Below are positions 24,454 to 37,391 of a stretch of DNA of 64,000 nucleotides, one piece after another. Position 1 is the stretch's first letter; the number at the start of each line of letters is the position of its first letter. Source of the stretch: Cocos nucifera (taxonomy: Eukaryota > Streptophyta > Magnoliopsida > Arecales > Arecaceae); NCBI GenBank assembly GCA_006176705.1, contig QRFJ01001028.1, positions 476,179 to 540,178 of the forward strand. Direction: 5' to 3'. The position numbers and the translations under genes were made by a program. The notes below the pieces were generated by a model, which ran no database searches, was not told the DNA's origin, and saw only the letters and a program-made list of their open reading frames with translations.

Positions 24454-24684
24454 TGTTTCAAAATCTCAACTCTCTTCTTAATTTCTTATTTTCTTTCAAG
24501 AGCTTTTTTTTTCAATTAAAAGATTTTTATTTTCATTTAGTGATGATTTTAAGATATCATTTTTCTTTTTAAACTCAATATTTTTTTAAGTAAAAAATTT
24601 TTAGATTTAATTAATTTTTTTAGCTATTTTTTTTATTAAATTAGAATTATTTTTTTTAAACTTCTTACTTTTCTATCTTAACTT

Positions 24685-25747
24685 TTAAAATTCATGCATT
24701 AATTCGTTAAAGGCATCAAGTAGTTCATCAAAAGTAAAATTGGATGAGTTTTCAGAATTTACCTCATTCTCCAAGATCATGAGGCAAAGATTTTCGTTTT
24801 TCTCTTTCTCATCCAAGTTTGATGAGTCACCACTTTTTGAAAGCCCTAGTAAAGCACTCTTCTTCATCTTTTTTAGGTGCATTTGATTGTTGGTGATAAT
24901 TTTCTTCTTTTCTTTCTCCTTTTTCTTCATGTCTTTCTTCATGAGAAATTTCTTGAACTTTCTTGAAAGAAGTATCATATCCTCTTTATCTTCTTCTTCA
25001 TCTTTCTCTAACTCATTGCTTTTTTGATAATTTGAGGTAGACTTGAAAGTGATGGTCTTCATTTTTCTTGGCTCCTCTTCTTCTTTTTTTTGAGCCATAT
25101 GCATCTTATGGGTAATAAGAGAACCCATGAGTTCTTCTAGGGATAGCTTGGTGAGATCATTCACTTCTTGTATTATTGTTACCTTAACTTTATATTCTTT
25201 AAGTAAATACCTAAGCACCTTGCAAATAAGATCATAGTTAGAATAAGTTTTGCCTAGGCCATTAAGAGCATTTATGATTTCAGTAAATTTGGTAAACATA
25301 TCGAAAATAGACTCATGTTTTTTCATTTTGAACATTTCATATTTATAAACAAGCAAGTTAATTTTAAATTCTTTGACTTGGCTTATTTCTTCATGAGTTA
25401 TTTTTAATATATCTCAAATTTTTTTAGCCGATATACAAAATGATATTCTATTAAACTCATGCACACTTAAAGAACAATAAAGTATATTAATGGTTTTACA
25501 TTTAATTAAGCTATCTTTTTATCAAATTGATCCCATTCCTTTTCCAGTTTTGGAAGAGTCATACCGTTTACAATTTTTATGGGTGTGTGTGGTTCTCTAA
25601 TTATGATATTTTTCATAAATCATAATTTAGAGCTTCTATGAAAATTCTTATTTTAATTTTCTAAAAGATATAATTGGTACCATTAAATAAAGATAGTTTA
25701 GAAGTGGATTGGCCCTCGATAAAAGAAACACCACTTGGGGTTGCCAT
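24685..25747 (-). pseudogene. copia gag (UBN2 type), decayed
   Basis: On the minus strand the frame begins MATPSGVSFIEGQS at 25,747. It continues with LSLFNGTNYIF and the pattern of the copia gag N-terminus, although stops replace Trp. From 25,356 an open frame of 223 aa includes MFTKFTEIINALNGLGKTYS and LTKLSLEELMGSLITHKMHM, which match the UBN2 gag motif of SIRE-like elements. A Lys/Glu-rich tail follows. It encoded the capsid protein and is inactive here. Confidence 0.8.
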
Positions 25748-25798
25748 TTGATCTTTTGCTCTTGACAGTTAGATCAATAATTAATAATAGAGCACTTA

Positions 25799-25809
25799 CT
25801 CTGATACCA
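25799..25809 (-). other. Primer-binding site of the copia element
   Basis: On the minus strand TGGTATCAGAG follows the LTR end by a few bases. It is complementary to the 3' end of initiator Met tRNA, the usual primer for copia elements. Confidence 0.8.
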
Positions 25810-25814
25810 CTTAT

Positions 25815-27242
25815 TGCCAAAGATAGTAACTCAAGAGAGGGGGTGAATTATGTTTATAAAATTTTTGATCAAATTTAGCTTTAAGTAAGTATGTGCTTCT
25901 AATAAGAATAATTTAAGCGATTGTGTTATATATTTGAGGTGTATATGATGTAAGCAATAGCGGAATTTAGATATAAGTAACCAAAGCTGAAATTGAAATG
26001 ATACACTGAAAATATGAAAAGTAAAGAGAACAAGCACATCACAAAGATTAAAAAAAATTATAATAGTTTGGAGCAAGTCGTTCCTACATCCACTCCCCAA
26101 GCTATCCTCTTGAGAATTTTACTATAATCCCTAGATTACAGTGTATTTATTTTGACCCAAGATTACAAACAAATTTAGTTGATTTTGTCGGACTCACCAA
26201 CCACAACTCTACATTGATAGTTTTTTGGATTTACTATTAATCCAGTTAATTTTAAATTAGAAGCACCAACCACAATCTTTACATCGTTCAATTACCGGCT
26301 TGGACTAGCCTACATCCCAAATTTCTTTTATCAGAGAACTTATAAAAAAATAAAAATACAAGATATAAAAATTTTAGCATAAAATACAAAATAATAAAAA
26401 ACTCCTTTAAAGCTCGAAGAAGTGGCTAAAAATGTGCTCTTTTGAAGCTTTATTTTTTTTCAAATGATGCTTAGAGATTGCTTGAGATGTTGTGAAAGCT
26501 ATTGCTTGAAAGTCCTCTGAATTTAAAGCTCAAATTTTTTTTTCTTATTTTTAGATATTCAATAAAGCTCACTCTATTTAAATATTTTTTTTCTAAATCC
26601 TCAATCTTTTTTCTCAATTATTCTTCTAACTCTTTTTATACTTGGGAGTTGCTTTTGAGTGAGTTTTGGCCGTTGGGAAGCTTGGACTAGCCGTTAGAGT
26701 AGAAAAAAGTTTGTTTGAGAAGTGCAGAAAACTAGCCATTATGCTCTGTCTCGTGCTTGGGGTCGATATTTTTTCTTTAAGTATCGATACTTTTTGCTCT
26801 AGGATCGACACCTCCTAGGATCCGAAAAATTTCTGCTTTTTATCTTTTGTTCTATGCAACAAAGATCGATCCTGGGGTCATCCTTTGGCACAGGGATCGA
26901 CCTGGAAGTCATCCCTTCTATGTGCTAGTGCATGCCAAAAGGCTAGGATCGATATCTTTGCTCCTGAGGTCGACACTTGACCATCCTGAACTTGAGATCT
27001 TCATTTTTTTATTTCAGGGCAGAGATCGACATCTGAGGCTTTGAGATCGACACTTCCAAGTCTGAAACTCAAAAATTAATTTTTTTGAAGTTCTTGACTT
27101 GATGATTTTTGTATAAATCTTTTTTTGGATTAATTCTTCAATTTGAATATCTGAAAAAATCTATATCTACTCTTGAAATATATGGTTAAATACTTAAATA
27201 CTCAAAATTTGGCAATCATCAAAATCAATCATGGGGTCAACA
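25815..27242 (-). repeat. 5' LTR of the SIRE-like copia element
   Basis: On the minus strand it runs from TGTTGACCCCATGATTG to CTTTGGCA (1,428 bp). The terminal TG and CA are present and the primer-binding site sits just beyond. The target duplication could not be tested because the other LTR is absent. Confidence 0.75.
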
Positions 27243-27480
27243 CATGGCAAGCCAAGATAAAGCGATCTCATTAGCTTCCGCCCGTCCCTTAGCTTGGATA
27301 TTCCATCGATCAAGGTCGAGATCTCATCGAAGATAAGGATGAAACCTTACGATCAATGTCGATGTGGATACATCCAAGATGACGCCTTTGCTATTTAACA
27401 ACCTAGATTTTCTATCCTAACGACCTATCGAACTAGGGCATAATAAACTCCAACACCTCTCTATATAAAGAGATAATAAG
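27243..27480. other. Short intergenic stretch
   Basis: No coding region or repeat terminus is recognised between the copia LTR and the inverted repeat. Confidence 0.5.
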
Positions 27481-28004
27481 GGGATCCTTGGGGGTCATTC
27501 TTTTGCAGGTAAAATATTTACCTGAAAATCTATATTTTTCTAAGTAAATATTTTTTAGGTGATATTTAGATAGAAAAATAATTTACCTATATTCTTTACG
27601 TATGGGCAAGTTGCTCTGAAATTTGTTACCCATATTCTTTTATATTACTATTTTTGTGGATAAATTATTAAAATTTATTTATATTTTTCATGATATCCCT
27701 TATGCTTTTTAGATTTGAAGAAAATCGATGGCTGAGTTATTGAGCATTAAATGATGAAAATATTAGAAATGAGGATGAGGTATTTTAGATATAAAATTAA
27801 ATACCTACTTTACTGGCTTATGAAAAAATGATTTAGCTATCCCTTAAGTGGATAAAACTTTCTCCCATTTTATGGATAAATGCTATATATGCAAAAATAA
27901 TTTTTTCATCTTGAAAAGTATGAAAATATGAGTAAGTTGGTCAATGAAAAAATAGATCAATTTTTTTATAATATTTATCCATAAAAGAACAAGCCCTTGA
28001 AGTA
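27481..28004 (+). repeat. Left arm of a ~0.5-kb inverted repeat
   Basis: It begins GGGATCCTTGGGGGTC and contains GGTAAAATATTTACCTG, TTTTAGATATAAAATTAAAT and TTGGTCAATGAAAAAATAGA. The reverse complement of 29,255-29,732 has the same segments in the same order. The spacing between arms is about 1.25 kb. Superfamily not determined. Confidence 0.65.
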
Positions 28005-29254
28005 AGCCAAGAAGAGCTAAGCAAAAAATCTATTTTCTTTCTATTGTGCTTAAGCTCTGGTTAATCTAAGCATTGGAGGGTCCTCCATCGAAAAATCTTC
28101 GAAGCCAGCATTCCTCCTCAGCCACATAAATAACCATCGGAGTTTATACACAATAAAAACTAAGAACTTTACTAAGAAAGATTGGACATTATACGAGCGC
28201 GATACTATCCATTGCATGATGGATGGCTATATGCGGATTATGCAATGCACACCATGCATGGCCATATATAGGCATTCATCGTGCGATGGATGGTGTGTAT
28301 GATGCACCATATTGTACATCGTGAGTATCATAGAGATCCACATATGGCATTATACAAGCATTCAAGATCTCCATGCATAGAAAATAAGTTTAATCTATTT
28401 ATTATTTAGATTATTTGGTCCTATCTAAATAATCATCTCTATATATGGGTGATGGATCGGATCCAACCATAAGAATGCTGTAATGATGATGGCCTTAGTG
28501 CATTCTGATAACATTTTTTTTAATAGCTCTGATTGCTAGAACTGTTTCTCTCACAGGGCCAGTCATAGCATGAACGTCTTTCCTGTGCTCCAATATTGGA
28601 GTGTCTCTTTGTGCAATCTTGAATGTGACCCTCATATTTCACTAGCATGCTCCAACAAGCGGTCAGAAAGTCATTGTAGAAGGATCTACTTTGGCATAAA
28701 AGTAACGCTCCATCACTTTAAAGCGTGCTTATAAATTTTGACACGAGAAAATAATTTTTATATTAGATTATTATATTTAATATAAAAAATAAAAAAATAA
28801 TAATAAAAAAAAAATTGATGAATTTTATTCTTATTTTTTATAGAAAGATAGTAAAATAAATATCATAAAAATATTGATATTTGATAAATTTTTGAATGAT
28901 AGTAATCCATATTTGACAAAAATACCTCCAATAAAGCTGCATATATAATCACTAATTTTATTTTAATATTTTTAAAATTTTATTCAATAAAAATTTTTTA
29001 TAAAAAAATTAAGATGAAGATGACATTATGTAAATGATTATATGAAGAATATATTTATAAATTTTGTCATATTCGCATGTAGGATTATCTCTAACTAAAT
29101 GTAATAATTTTTTTCGGTATCATTTTTCAGAGTAATTTTTTCACCAACCAAATATAGTAAAAAAATTTTTCCTCCATAATCATTTTTTCAGATAAATAAT
29201 TTTCATGAATTATCAGATTATCCTATAATTTGACATACCCTAACCAAACGAACC
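28005..29254. other. Spacer between the inverted arms
   Basis: AT-rich with no gene. A stretch at 28,195-28,345 is rich in short near-palindromes such as GCATGCATGG and CATATATGG. The right side near 29,235 carries CTAACCAAACGAACCCTCAG, a type of end sequence often seen at plant MITE termini. Confidence 0.4.
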
Positions 29255-29732
29255 CTCAGAAATTATTTTTTTATGGATAAAAATCATAAAAAAATTGATC
29301 TATTTTTTTATTGACCAACTTATCCATGTTCTCATATTTTTTCAAGATGGAAAAATTATTTTTTTCTGAATAGCATTTACCTATGAAATGAAAAAAAATT
29401 TTACGGAGTGACTAAATCATTTTTTCATGAGCTAATAAAGTAGATATTTAATTTTATATCTAAAATATCTCATTCTCATTTTCAATATTCCATCACTTAA
29501 TGTTCAAGCTATTTATTTTCTTAAAATCTAAAAAATACAAAAAATATTATTAAAATATAAATAAATTTTAATGATTTATCAAAAAAAAAGTAATGTAAAA
29601 AAATATGAATAAAAAAAATCAAAATAACTTATTTATATATAAAAAAATATAAATAAATTATTTTTTTATTTAAATATTATCTAAAAATATATAAATTTTT
29701 AGATAAATATTTTACCCGTTAAAAACGATCCC
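29255..29732 (-). repeat. Right arm of the ~0.5-kb inverted repeat
   Basis: Read on the minus strand it begins AGGGATCGTTTTTAACGGG and follows the left arm (27,481-28,004) with substitutions and small indels. I see no clear target duplication next to the outer ends. Confidence 0.65.
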
Positions 29733-32700
29733 TTACGAAAACTTTGGCAATTCACGTGTTTGAAAACTTAATCCACTAGCGTCCCATCATATGACCTATT
29801 ATGCGTTCATCTTTCTTTTCTTTTCTTTTTTTACGCCGAATGAATTAATTAAACTAAATACGAATAGATACAAAGTTGATGGTACAGATCAGTAGCCAGC
29901 TACGCGAGAAGCATGCACTCATCTTTTTTGATAACTAATTCGTGCTTTCACTTTAATAGGAGCAATCATGGTACTTTGGCGATTTAAGTTGGGTAAAAAA
30001 GAAAACTCTTGACATCATGGTGCCAGGTGACCCAGACTCCACGCTACGATCAATATGGGTTGATATATTCAAGCGTCGGAGAGATTTTGGTATATATCCA
30101 ACATGGTTGGCAAAAAGTTGCCAATGTGACTCAGAATCCAACAAAAATAGAGAGGCTATCTAATTCTTAATTGAACTCCTCCTTTTCTTCCACCAAAAAA
30201 AAAATGGAAAACTCCTCGTTCTCCATGACATTATGTCGGTTGCGTGGGAGCTCACGCGCTGATTGCCAAAGCGGCTGACTCCCTCAATATTTCATCATTA
30301 AAAAAAAAAAAAAAAAAAAAAGCTACTGGGTGGACATTATTTTCTTTTATTTTAATGAAAAAGAAGAAATCGACACGTTGCAGTCTGGTAGGCCTCGGCC
30401 TAAATTAGGTTATGGTCTATGACTACCACCGAAATGAAATGATAGTGTAAAAATCGAAAAAAAAAAAAGGGATTCTATCTGCCGTCTTTTGAACCGAAAA
30501 AATTCGCCTACCCTTGCTTTAGTGTATAATTTGTTCTATCTACATGATTCTGCCTAATATAGATGTGTTCATTTAAATATTTTTTACTAGATTATTTTAT
30601 TTTTCTCAATAGAACAGGAAAAAAAAAAAACTTTCTCCCAAATCGAATCTCTGCCATCTAAAATGCCTTCCTCATAAAATGTCTAGCCCTATTGGATACC
30701 ATATAAATAGATGGATTTTTTTCTAAACCAAATTCTAGCAATAGATGATCCGATCCAATCAAATATGGATGGCAATTTATTCCATCTCATCAAATACCAA
30801 CTCACTCAACTCAGATGAGGTAGGTTTTATCCTACTTGTAATGGATCCAAAATAGATATCGATAATGAAAATAATCAGCAACCAAACCTGATCCCAACAT
30901 GTATAACTATTCATAAATTTTCTCTTATTAGATAAAAAAAAGATTTTTATAAGATCCAATCCATTCAACCTATCTTGTTTAACTCTATCCGTCCTAATTC
31001 TTCTTACATAAATAATGATCTATTTAACTCATATTGCCATTTCTATGATTAGATATGAAAAAAATAGAAAAATATTTTGAGATAATCTTATTAGCATGCA
31101 ATCCTACCCAACTAGTTGCTAATAAATACAAAAAATGATTGTGATCTTTTGAGATTATAAACTTATTATTTACAAATGATTTGTGCCAACTTGACCATCC
31201 CAACATTTAACCCATTCTCATACTCATTGCATGTTTTGGAATCCAATGGGCATTTCTCATCCTTTAGATGGTTAGCATCACATAACATAACTTGTTTAGC
31301 TAAATAATAGGCATTGGCCATTCTCCAAAGCCACTATGATAGTATTTGGTGATCCAAATGGAATCATTATAGTAATATAAAATCATCGATGATCCAAATT
31401 TTGTAGTAATTTAATCACCAATGATCCAAGATCATGGCGTTTGGTAGATCATAGTGCAGTGATTAAAGATCTTCAGATATCCATAAGTAATCTTTTTTTA
31501 TTTCATAGATCACTGATTATATAATACCAAAACTATCCATAATATATTTTATAAAAATATATTTATTAATAATATATAATATTTTATAAATAAAATATTA
31601 TTATATTTATTAATATATTAATAATTAATAGATTCTATAAAAATATATTTATTAGTGCTATAAATTATTAATCATATAAAAATATATTAATTATTGTTAT
31701 AGAATTAATATTTTTATTTATACTTATAATATATTATTTATTAATATAAATATTTATTTTGATAAGAAAAATAAGGCAAATAGAAGTAACATATTAAATA
31801 ATTTTACTATATAAATATAAAGTATAATAAGATATTTTTACTCTAATTTAAATTATCATGTTGAATCATAATATGATTAATAATATATAGAATAAAATAT
31901 ACATCATAAATCTAATACATAATATTATATATACGATATCGAAATAATATATTAATAGCATATTAATATATCAATTTATTTTGCTAGTTTGAGGGATATT
32001 TTTGTCCTTATATTTCAGCCCAACGTCATTATTTTGGGATGATTTTGGATTTCCAACCTCGAGTATGAATATTTCATCACTGAATTGGAGAGTGATTAAG
32101 AAGTGTTGATGATTTGAAGTCATTGCTGCATATTTAAAGCCACCTAACCGTTTATTAATATACAATGAGATCTGAAACAAAATTAATTATTTATATATAT
32201 AATTTTTATATAATATTAATATATGTTTGATGGTGATATTTATTGTATGTGATTTGGATTTGGACTTGAATAATTTTACTTGACATACTCTCTCTTTCTT
32301 TTCCTCAGAAAAATAAAATAGTATTAATTTTGTAGTATCTATAAAAAATAATTTTGCATGAACATGATCATCAAACAATGGCTTTTACCATCATTAACAT
32401 TTTTTTTTTTTTTTTTTGATAAAATGGAGAGATCATGCCCACCGAATATGAATACATCTAATTGGGCTGTCATGTGATGTGCCTGTGAAACAATTGTGGA
32501 GCAAGGTAAACTAGTGACGATCAAGAATTTTCATATGATCGCACGAGATTCTAACCAACCATATAATGGTCTCTAGGTCTTAAGACTAGCTAATTGCATA
32601 TTTTCTTCTCATTGCAGTTTAAACGTGAGGTTGGAAGGGATGTACCATAAGGTGGACACAGCAGATTATACTTGCCATAAAATTTAAATTGAATCAAATT

Positions 32701-34680
32701 AAACACTTATTCACACTAGAAAGCAAATAGAAGATAGATAGGCTTTCAACATTTTGAAGTCGTTCTTTGCCAAAATATTTTCAGGCTATTTCTAATTTGG
32801 GTGAGATGGATAATGATGAATAATTGATGCAATCCCTGCGTAAATGCAGCTCAGGGCATCAAAGTATAAGAATTCACAGAATTGCCTCGAAAAAGAAGCA
32901 TTTGAGTCCCGTAGAAAATTATCAAAATGATCTACGACATTGGAGGCCACCCAAACACCGACAAGAGTTCGCCTTTTTATAAACATGCGTCACTTTAAAG
33001 GAGGCTAGAGGTGTATTTATTTGAGAAATTCTTTGCACACTACCTGTGCTAATCAGCTCATGTGCAGGGCCGGAGCACGGCGGGTAAAGTTTTTTTTCTT
33101 CCGACCCCTTGCAGTAGCCAAGCGGTGCACAAAATTTTTTTCATATTTATTTTCTAGATATCCATCACATTGCTATTTTTTAAGTTTAAATATGAGCATA
33201 ATTTCTAGATCAAATTATTCGGTTCTAAACTTTGGGCCGGCCTTACCCGTTGATGATATAATATTCTCCACCAAAACTACTTAATAGCCTTTATATCATC
33301 ATCATCATCATCATTTAAGAATAAATTTCTTTACAATGTACGCACCTGCCCCTCCTCACCTTTTTTTTTTTTTTTTCTTTTTTTTTTTTTTGTAGAAACA
33401 GAGTAATCACACAACTTTTATAAATACATCCAATAAAATTAAAAAATAAAATATCACAAAGAATAACTGGAGCGACGACCGCATAAATATAAGAGTACGG
33501 GCAAAAACAAATATCCCTATAAGGCCGGCACATTATCCATAGGATATAGTGAATTTTGAAAGGGAAAATTGCAGCCCTCACACTTCTCTTTTCTCGTAGA
33601 ATAAGATTCTAATCTCTAGAGATATGTTCTCTGGGATGAGGCCAAGTGGCCCTCATTGCATTTCCCTTGGTCTTAACAAGAATCCTCCTGTCCTTATGGC
33701 TGAGACCAGCTTGCCAACTTACGGAGAAATTCTTGGCAAAGGGATGATTGGGAATTTCGGATGGCAAGCTGGCCAAGGTTGGAGGGATTGGCTCTGATGT
33801 GGACCGTTCATATGGTTGGGCCAGTTTTGAGCCAAACAAGTTATAGTTGATTGGGACATATTTGGATATGATAGAATTCGTTGGATCCGGTGCCACCAGC
33901 AAATGGGTGGTTGATAACATTTTTGAGACTTATTGAAGAAGATTTTGCAAGAGGATCTACAAGATGAAAGACCATTCCATATTTATGTAGGAGGGGAGAC
34001 ATTATTCCAAGCTAATCATGAAAGATCATAATGTATTTTTTGAAAGTTAAAAGTGAATAGAAAGTTTTAAATTAAATTTAAAAAAAAAAGAAAGAAAGAA
34101 TAGAAAGTTGATCGGTATGATTTTGGTACCATCAAGATGGATACCTATGAAACAAAGCTCATCAGATGCAAATCTATGATAAATTTAAAAGAAAATGATG
34201 TATTTGGAATCAGAATAAAACATAAATATTAGAAGACTCGGGATTGAATTTTAGATGGTTGAAGCATTCCTATTTTTTTTTAGAATTAGAATGAGAAAGA
34301 GACTCCCCTCGATCAGAGGGCTGGAATGGCAGCCACTTATTCCTATTCCTAGTTCAACTCCCTCCTCCCCCACCCAATCAAAAATGCTCAAAATATGAAT
34401 TAAAAAAAGTATGCTTCCAAGAAATCAAGTGGTTGTTGGGAAATCAGAGCCAAGGTCCCTTACCCAAAGCAAGGAAGCAAATATGAGATGGTGGAAAAAT
34501 CATAAAGGAAATAATAGATAAAAAATAGCTCAACATACAGCAGGAAGCAAGGAAATCATTGGCTTCAAAATAGTTTCTTCCTAGTACGCTATGGTTCCTA
34601 TATGGAGAAATAGGTTGCACGAGAACATGTTTCCGTACAACAAAGTATTGCAAAAAGAGCAAACTAATTAAATTATAAAT
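29733..34680. other. AT-rich intergenic DNA, no supported gene
   Basis: No supported gene. It holds poly-A (30,301-30,320), poly-T (32,400-32,418 and 33,361-33,390), an ATC microsatellite (33,296-33,316) and an extremely AT-rich block at 31,490-31,970 that may be a decayed MITE. A 103-codon minus-strand frame at 33,609-33,920 matches no family I recognise and is not called. Confidence 0.5.
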
Positions 34681-35657
34681 TGTTGGAGATAAATCATGCT
34701 CCTACCGAAGTCCAATTCGATGCTCAGCCTAACGCAACCGATAGCCATGAAAGAGCCTTAGCAGCCGAGCTTCTTTGGACTCTCCATGATCGGGCCTGAG
34801 TCGAACTCCCTTCGAGTCCTCCTCCGACCAAACTCTTCAGCGGTTGCGTCCTGGTCGAGCTCCTCAGCGGCCGAGTTCCTATCGGACTCTCCACGGCCGG
34901 GCCAGAGCCGAACTTCCTCCAAGCTTTTCCTTCGGTCGGACTTCTTCAGCAGACTCCTCTCGGACATCTCCTTCGGTCGAACTTCTTCAGGAGCCGGACT
35001 CCTCCCAGACACCCCCTTCGGTCGGACTTCTTCAGAAGCCGAACTCCTCCCAAACATCCCCTTTGGCCGGCCGAGCTCCTACCGAATTTTCCAGCGATCG
35101 AGCCTTATCCACACACCTCCAGCCAAACGCCTATGGGAGCCGAACTCCTTCCGAGCTTCCTCTTCATGAGTCCAAACTCCTCCGAAATTGGTAGACGTTA
35201 AAGCCCTTCAACCCTTCATTCAGCTTCGAGCGGCTCAGTATCAAGACAGCTGCAGCCATCACCATCAGTCCACCGCAAGCGACAGCGATCTGCTATCAGG
35301 CGGCGATGGCTGTCACCATCAATCCATTGCAGGCGACGCTGCAGACGGCGCCTTCCCTTGGGACTAACTCCGTCGGATCTCGAGTGGCCCGCCAGCACAT
35401 GGCTATAGTTGTCACCATCAAGCTCTGCCTGTAAAATGAAACCTCTAGATATGCTAACCCTAAGCTCTAAGTTCTCCTCTTCTTCTTTAAGCTCTGTAGA
35501 ACTCACTCCCGAGCACTCCATTCCTGTTGGCCAGAGCTGACTTGATCGTTGGAGGGTCCTGCCGGAGCCACCCCCTAGTGGCTTGTAGGTCCCCGACGGC
35601 GACCTCATCCATCTCTGCTCTAGCTGATTTCGATGATGACCAGATTCTGCGTCAACA
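34681..35657 (+). repeat. 5' LTR of element 4
   Basis: It runs from TGTTGGAGATAAATC to GCGTCAACA (977 bp). The TATA box is damaged (TGTAAAATG near 35,430). The R/U5 motif GTTGGAGGGTCCTGCCGGAG is at about 35,548. Confidence 0.9.
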
Positions 35658-35788
35658 AATTGATACTAGAAGGAGGGCCCAAACCTACGAGGTCTCCTTG
35701 TTCTTAAAGGAGTGCTTGGCGACGATTTCTCTCTCCCCTCTCCAGAGATCTCTCTTCTTCCTCTCTAGAGTTCTTTTCCGAAAAGAAA

Positions 35789-37170
35789 ATGCCCCCCAAG
35801 AGAGCTTCGACTCAGCGATCGACGGCCTCCATGGCCCGATTCCGTTCAGATCCGTTTGCTCCCACTCCAGTCCTGGCGGCCCAAGTTCCATCCGTGGCTG
35901 CGGTGGATGCGGAGCAGTTCAACCTGCTCGTCCAGCAGGTTTGTCGCCTCACGGAGGTAGTGCAGGCCATGCACCGATAGATTCCGACACCAGCTCAATC
36001 GACGTGGGACTCCCCAGAGCCGTGTGGTCCGATCCAGGAATGGCCAACTTGGGCTACCCGACCTCCAATCCCCGGAAGAGAAAGGCAAAGGAGGGAGAGC
36101 CCCTACTCAGACCATGGCTCGACTCAGGGGGAAGCTTCGCACCCACTCTATCAAAAAATCTTGGAGATCGAAGACCGTGAAGATCTCTTGGATCAAAGGC
36201 TCTTGGATATGAGCCGATGAATTGAGGAACTTCGTCACACTCCCTCCTCACATGATAATGACATTTGTACTGACCCTCGCTTCTCACAGAAAATTATGCA
36301 GAAATCGGTCCCACCGAATTTCAAGCTCCCATAGCTTGAGAGTTACGATGGGACCACCGATCCGATCGACCACTTCGAAGCCTTTTGGACAACGATACTG
36401 CTCCATGGCGCGTCAGACGCCATCTTGTGTCGGACTTTTTCCTCTATCCTTAAGGGAGCTACCAGGAATTGGTACTCGGTGCTTAAGCCGAGTACCATCT
36501 TATCGTTTGACCAGATGAGCCAACAGTTCACGGCCCACTTCATCAGTAGTCGGCATCCACACCAAGGTTCGGATTTCTTAATGGCCATTAGGCAGAGGGA
36601 GGAGGAACCCATCCGGACTTATGTCATCTGGTTTAATACTGCCGCATTGGAGGTCCGGAACCTAGATCAGTCAGTCACCATGGCCGCTCTCAAAGGCGGC
36701 CTTTAGAAGAATGACTTGCTGTTCTCCCTGGAAAAGAAGTATCCCAGGGATTTTGCTGACATGCTAGCTTGGGCTGAAAGTTATGCCCGGGCAGAGAAGG
36801 CCTTCGAGGCCAAAGACAATGAAGCCAGCGGCAAGTGGCGAATCGGTAGGCCAGGTAAGTCCGCCGAAGAAGGAAAGCAGAATGAAGCTCGACCACGTTC
36901 TTGAACTCCCCCTCAAGCTCAGAGGTGGGGGAGGCCCAACGGAAGGGCATGCCGAAGTTCTCTCCGATGATAATTCCATGACTACGCCCTCCTTAACGCC
37001 TCAAAAGCCCAAGTGCTGATGGAGATCAAGGAACGACTTTCGAGATCAGAGAGAATGTGTTTCCATCCCAGCAAGTGCAACCCCAATAAGTTCTGCCTTT
37101 ACCATCGTGACCACGGTCACGACACCGAGGAGTGCATCCAACTCCAGGACGAGATCGAAGAGCTCGTTAG
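35789..37170 (+). pseudogene. gag of element 4, broken mainly by point stops
   Basis: The frame starts MPPKRASTQRS at 35,789 and stays in one frame for about 370 codons to 36,904, through EQFNLLVQQV, the capsid core (ESYDGTTDPIDHFEAF), NWYSVLKPSTILSFDQMSQQ and YPRDFADMLAWAESYARAEK. Stops lie at 35,978 (TAG), about 36,217 (TGA), about 36,334 (TAG) and 36,703 (TAG), each at a place where other copies have Gln or Arg codons. A frame change follows near 36,905. The His/Cys tail (CLYHRDHGHDTEEC) is at 37,095-37,140. Few indels over this length suggest decay mainly by transitions. Confidence 0.85.
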
Positions 37171-37391
37171 GTGAGGTAGACTTGGCCGATTCTTATGGAG
37201 ATGACTTGAAGAGCGAAAAGATTGGCTGAGGGCGTTACTGCCGAGTGGAGAAAACCAGCAAGAAGATCGGCCACCTCTCGATGTCATCGATACCATTTTG
37301 GGGGGACTTCGACAGGGGGACCGGTGAAGGGGCGGAGGACCGTGGAACCCATGACCTTTACCAAGGTGGACAGCCAGGGGATCCAATTTTC

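Larger units (their letters stand above)
24454..27242 (-). mobile_element. SIRE-like Ty1/copia element, 5' half
   Basis: On the minus strand this fragment has an LTR (27,242 to 25,815), a Met-type primer-binding site and gag. Pol is missing because the sequence meets the 3' LTR of element 3 at 24,453. The gag is of the UBN2 type seen in the SIRE/Maximus lineage. It is an old, partly deleted insertion. Confidence 0.8.

Noticed and set aside
30240..30300. tRNA-like stretch (GCGCTGATTGCCAAAGCGGC)
   Set aside because: It does not fold into a cloverleaf with the usual A and B box spacing.
33609..33920. 103-codon minus-strand frame
   Set aside because: Not recognised, isolated in AT-rich DNA, without promoter or splice context. 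Left uncalled.
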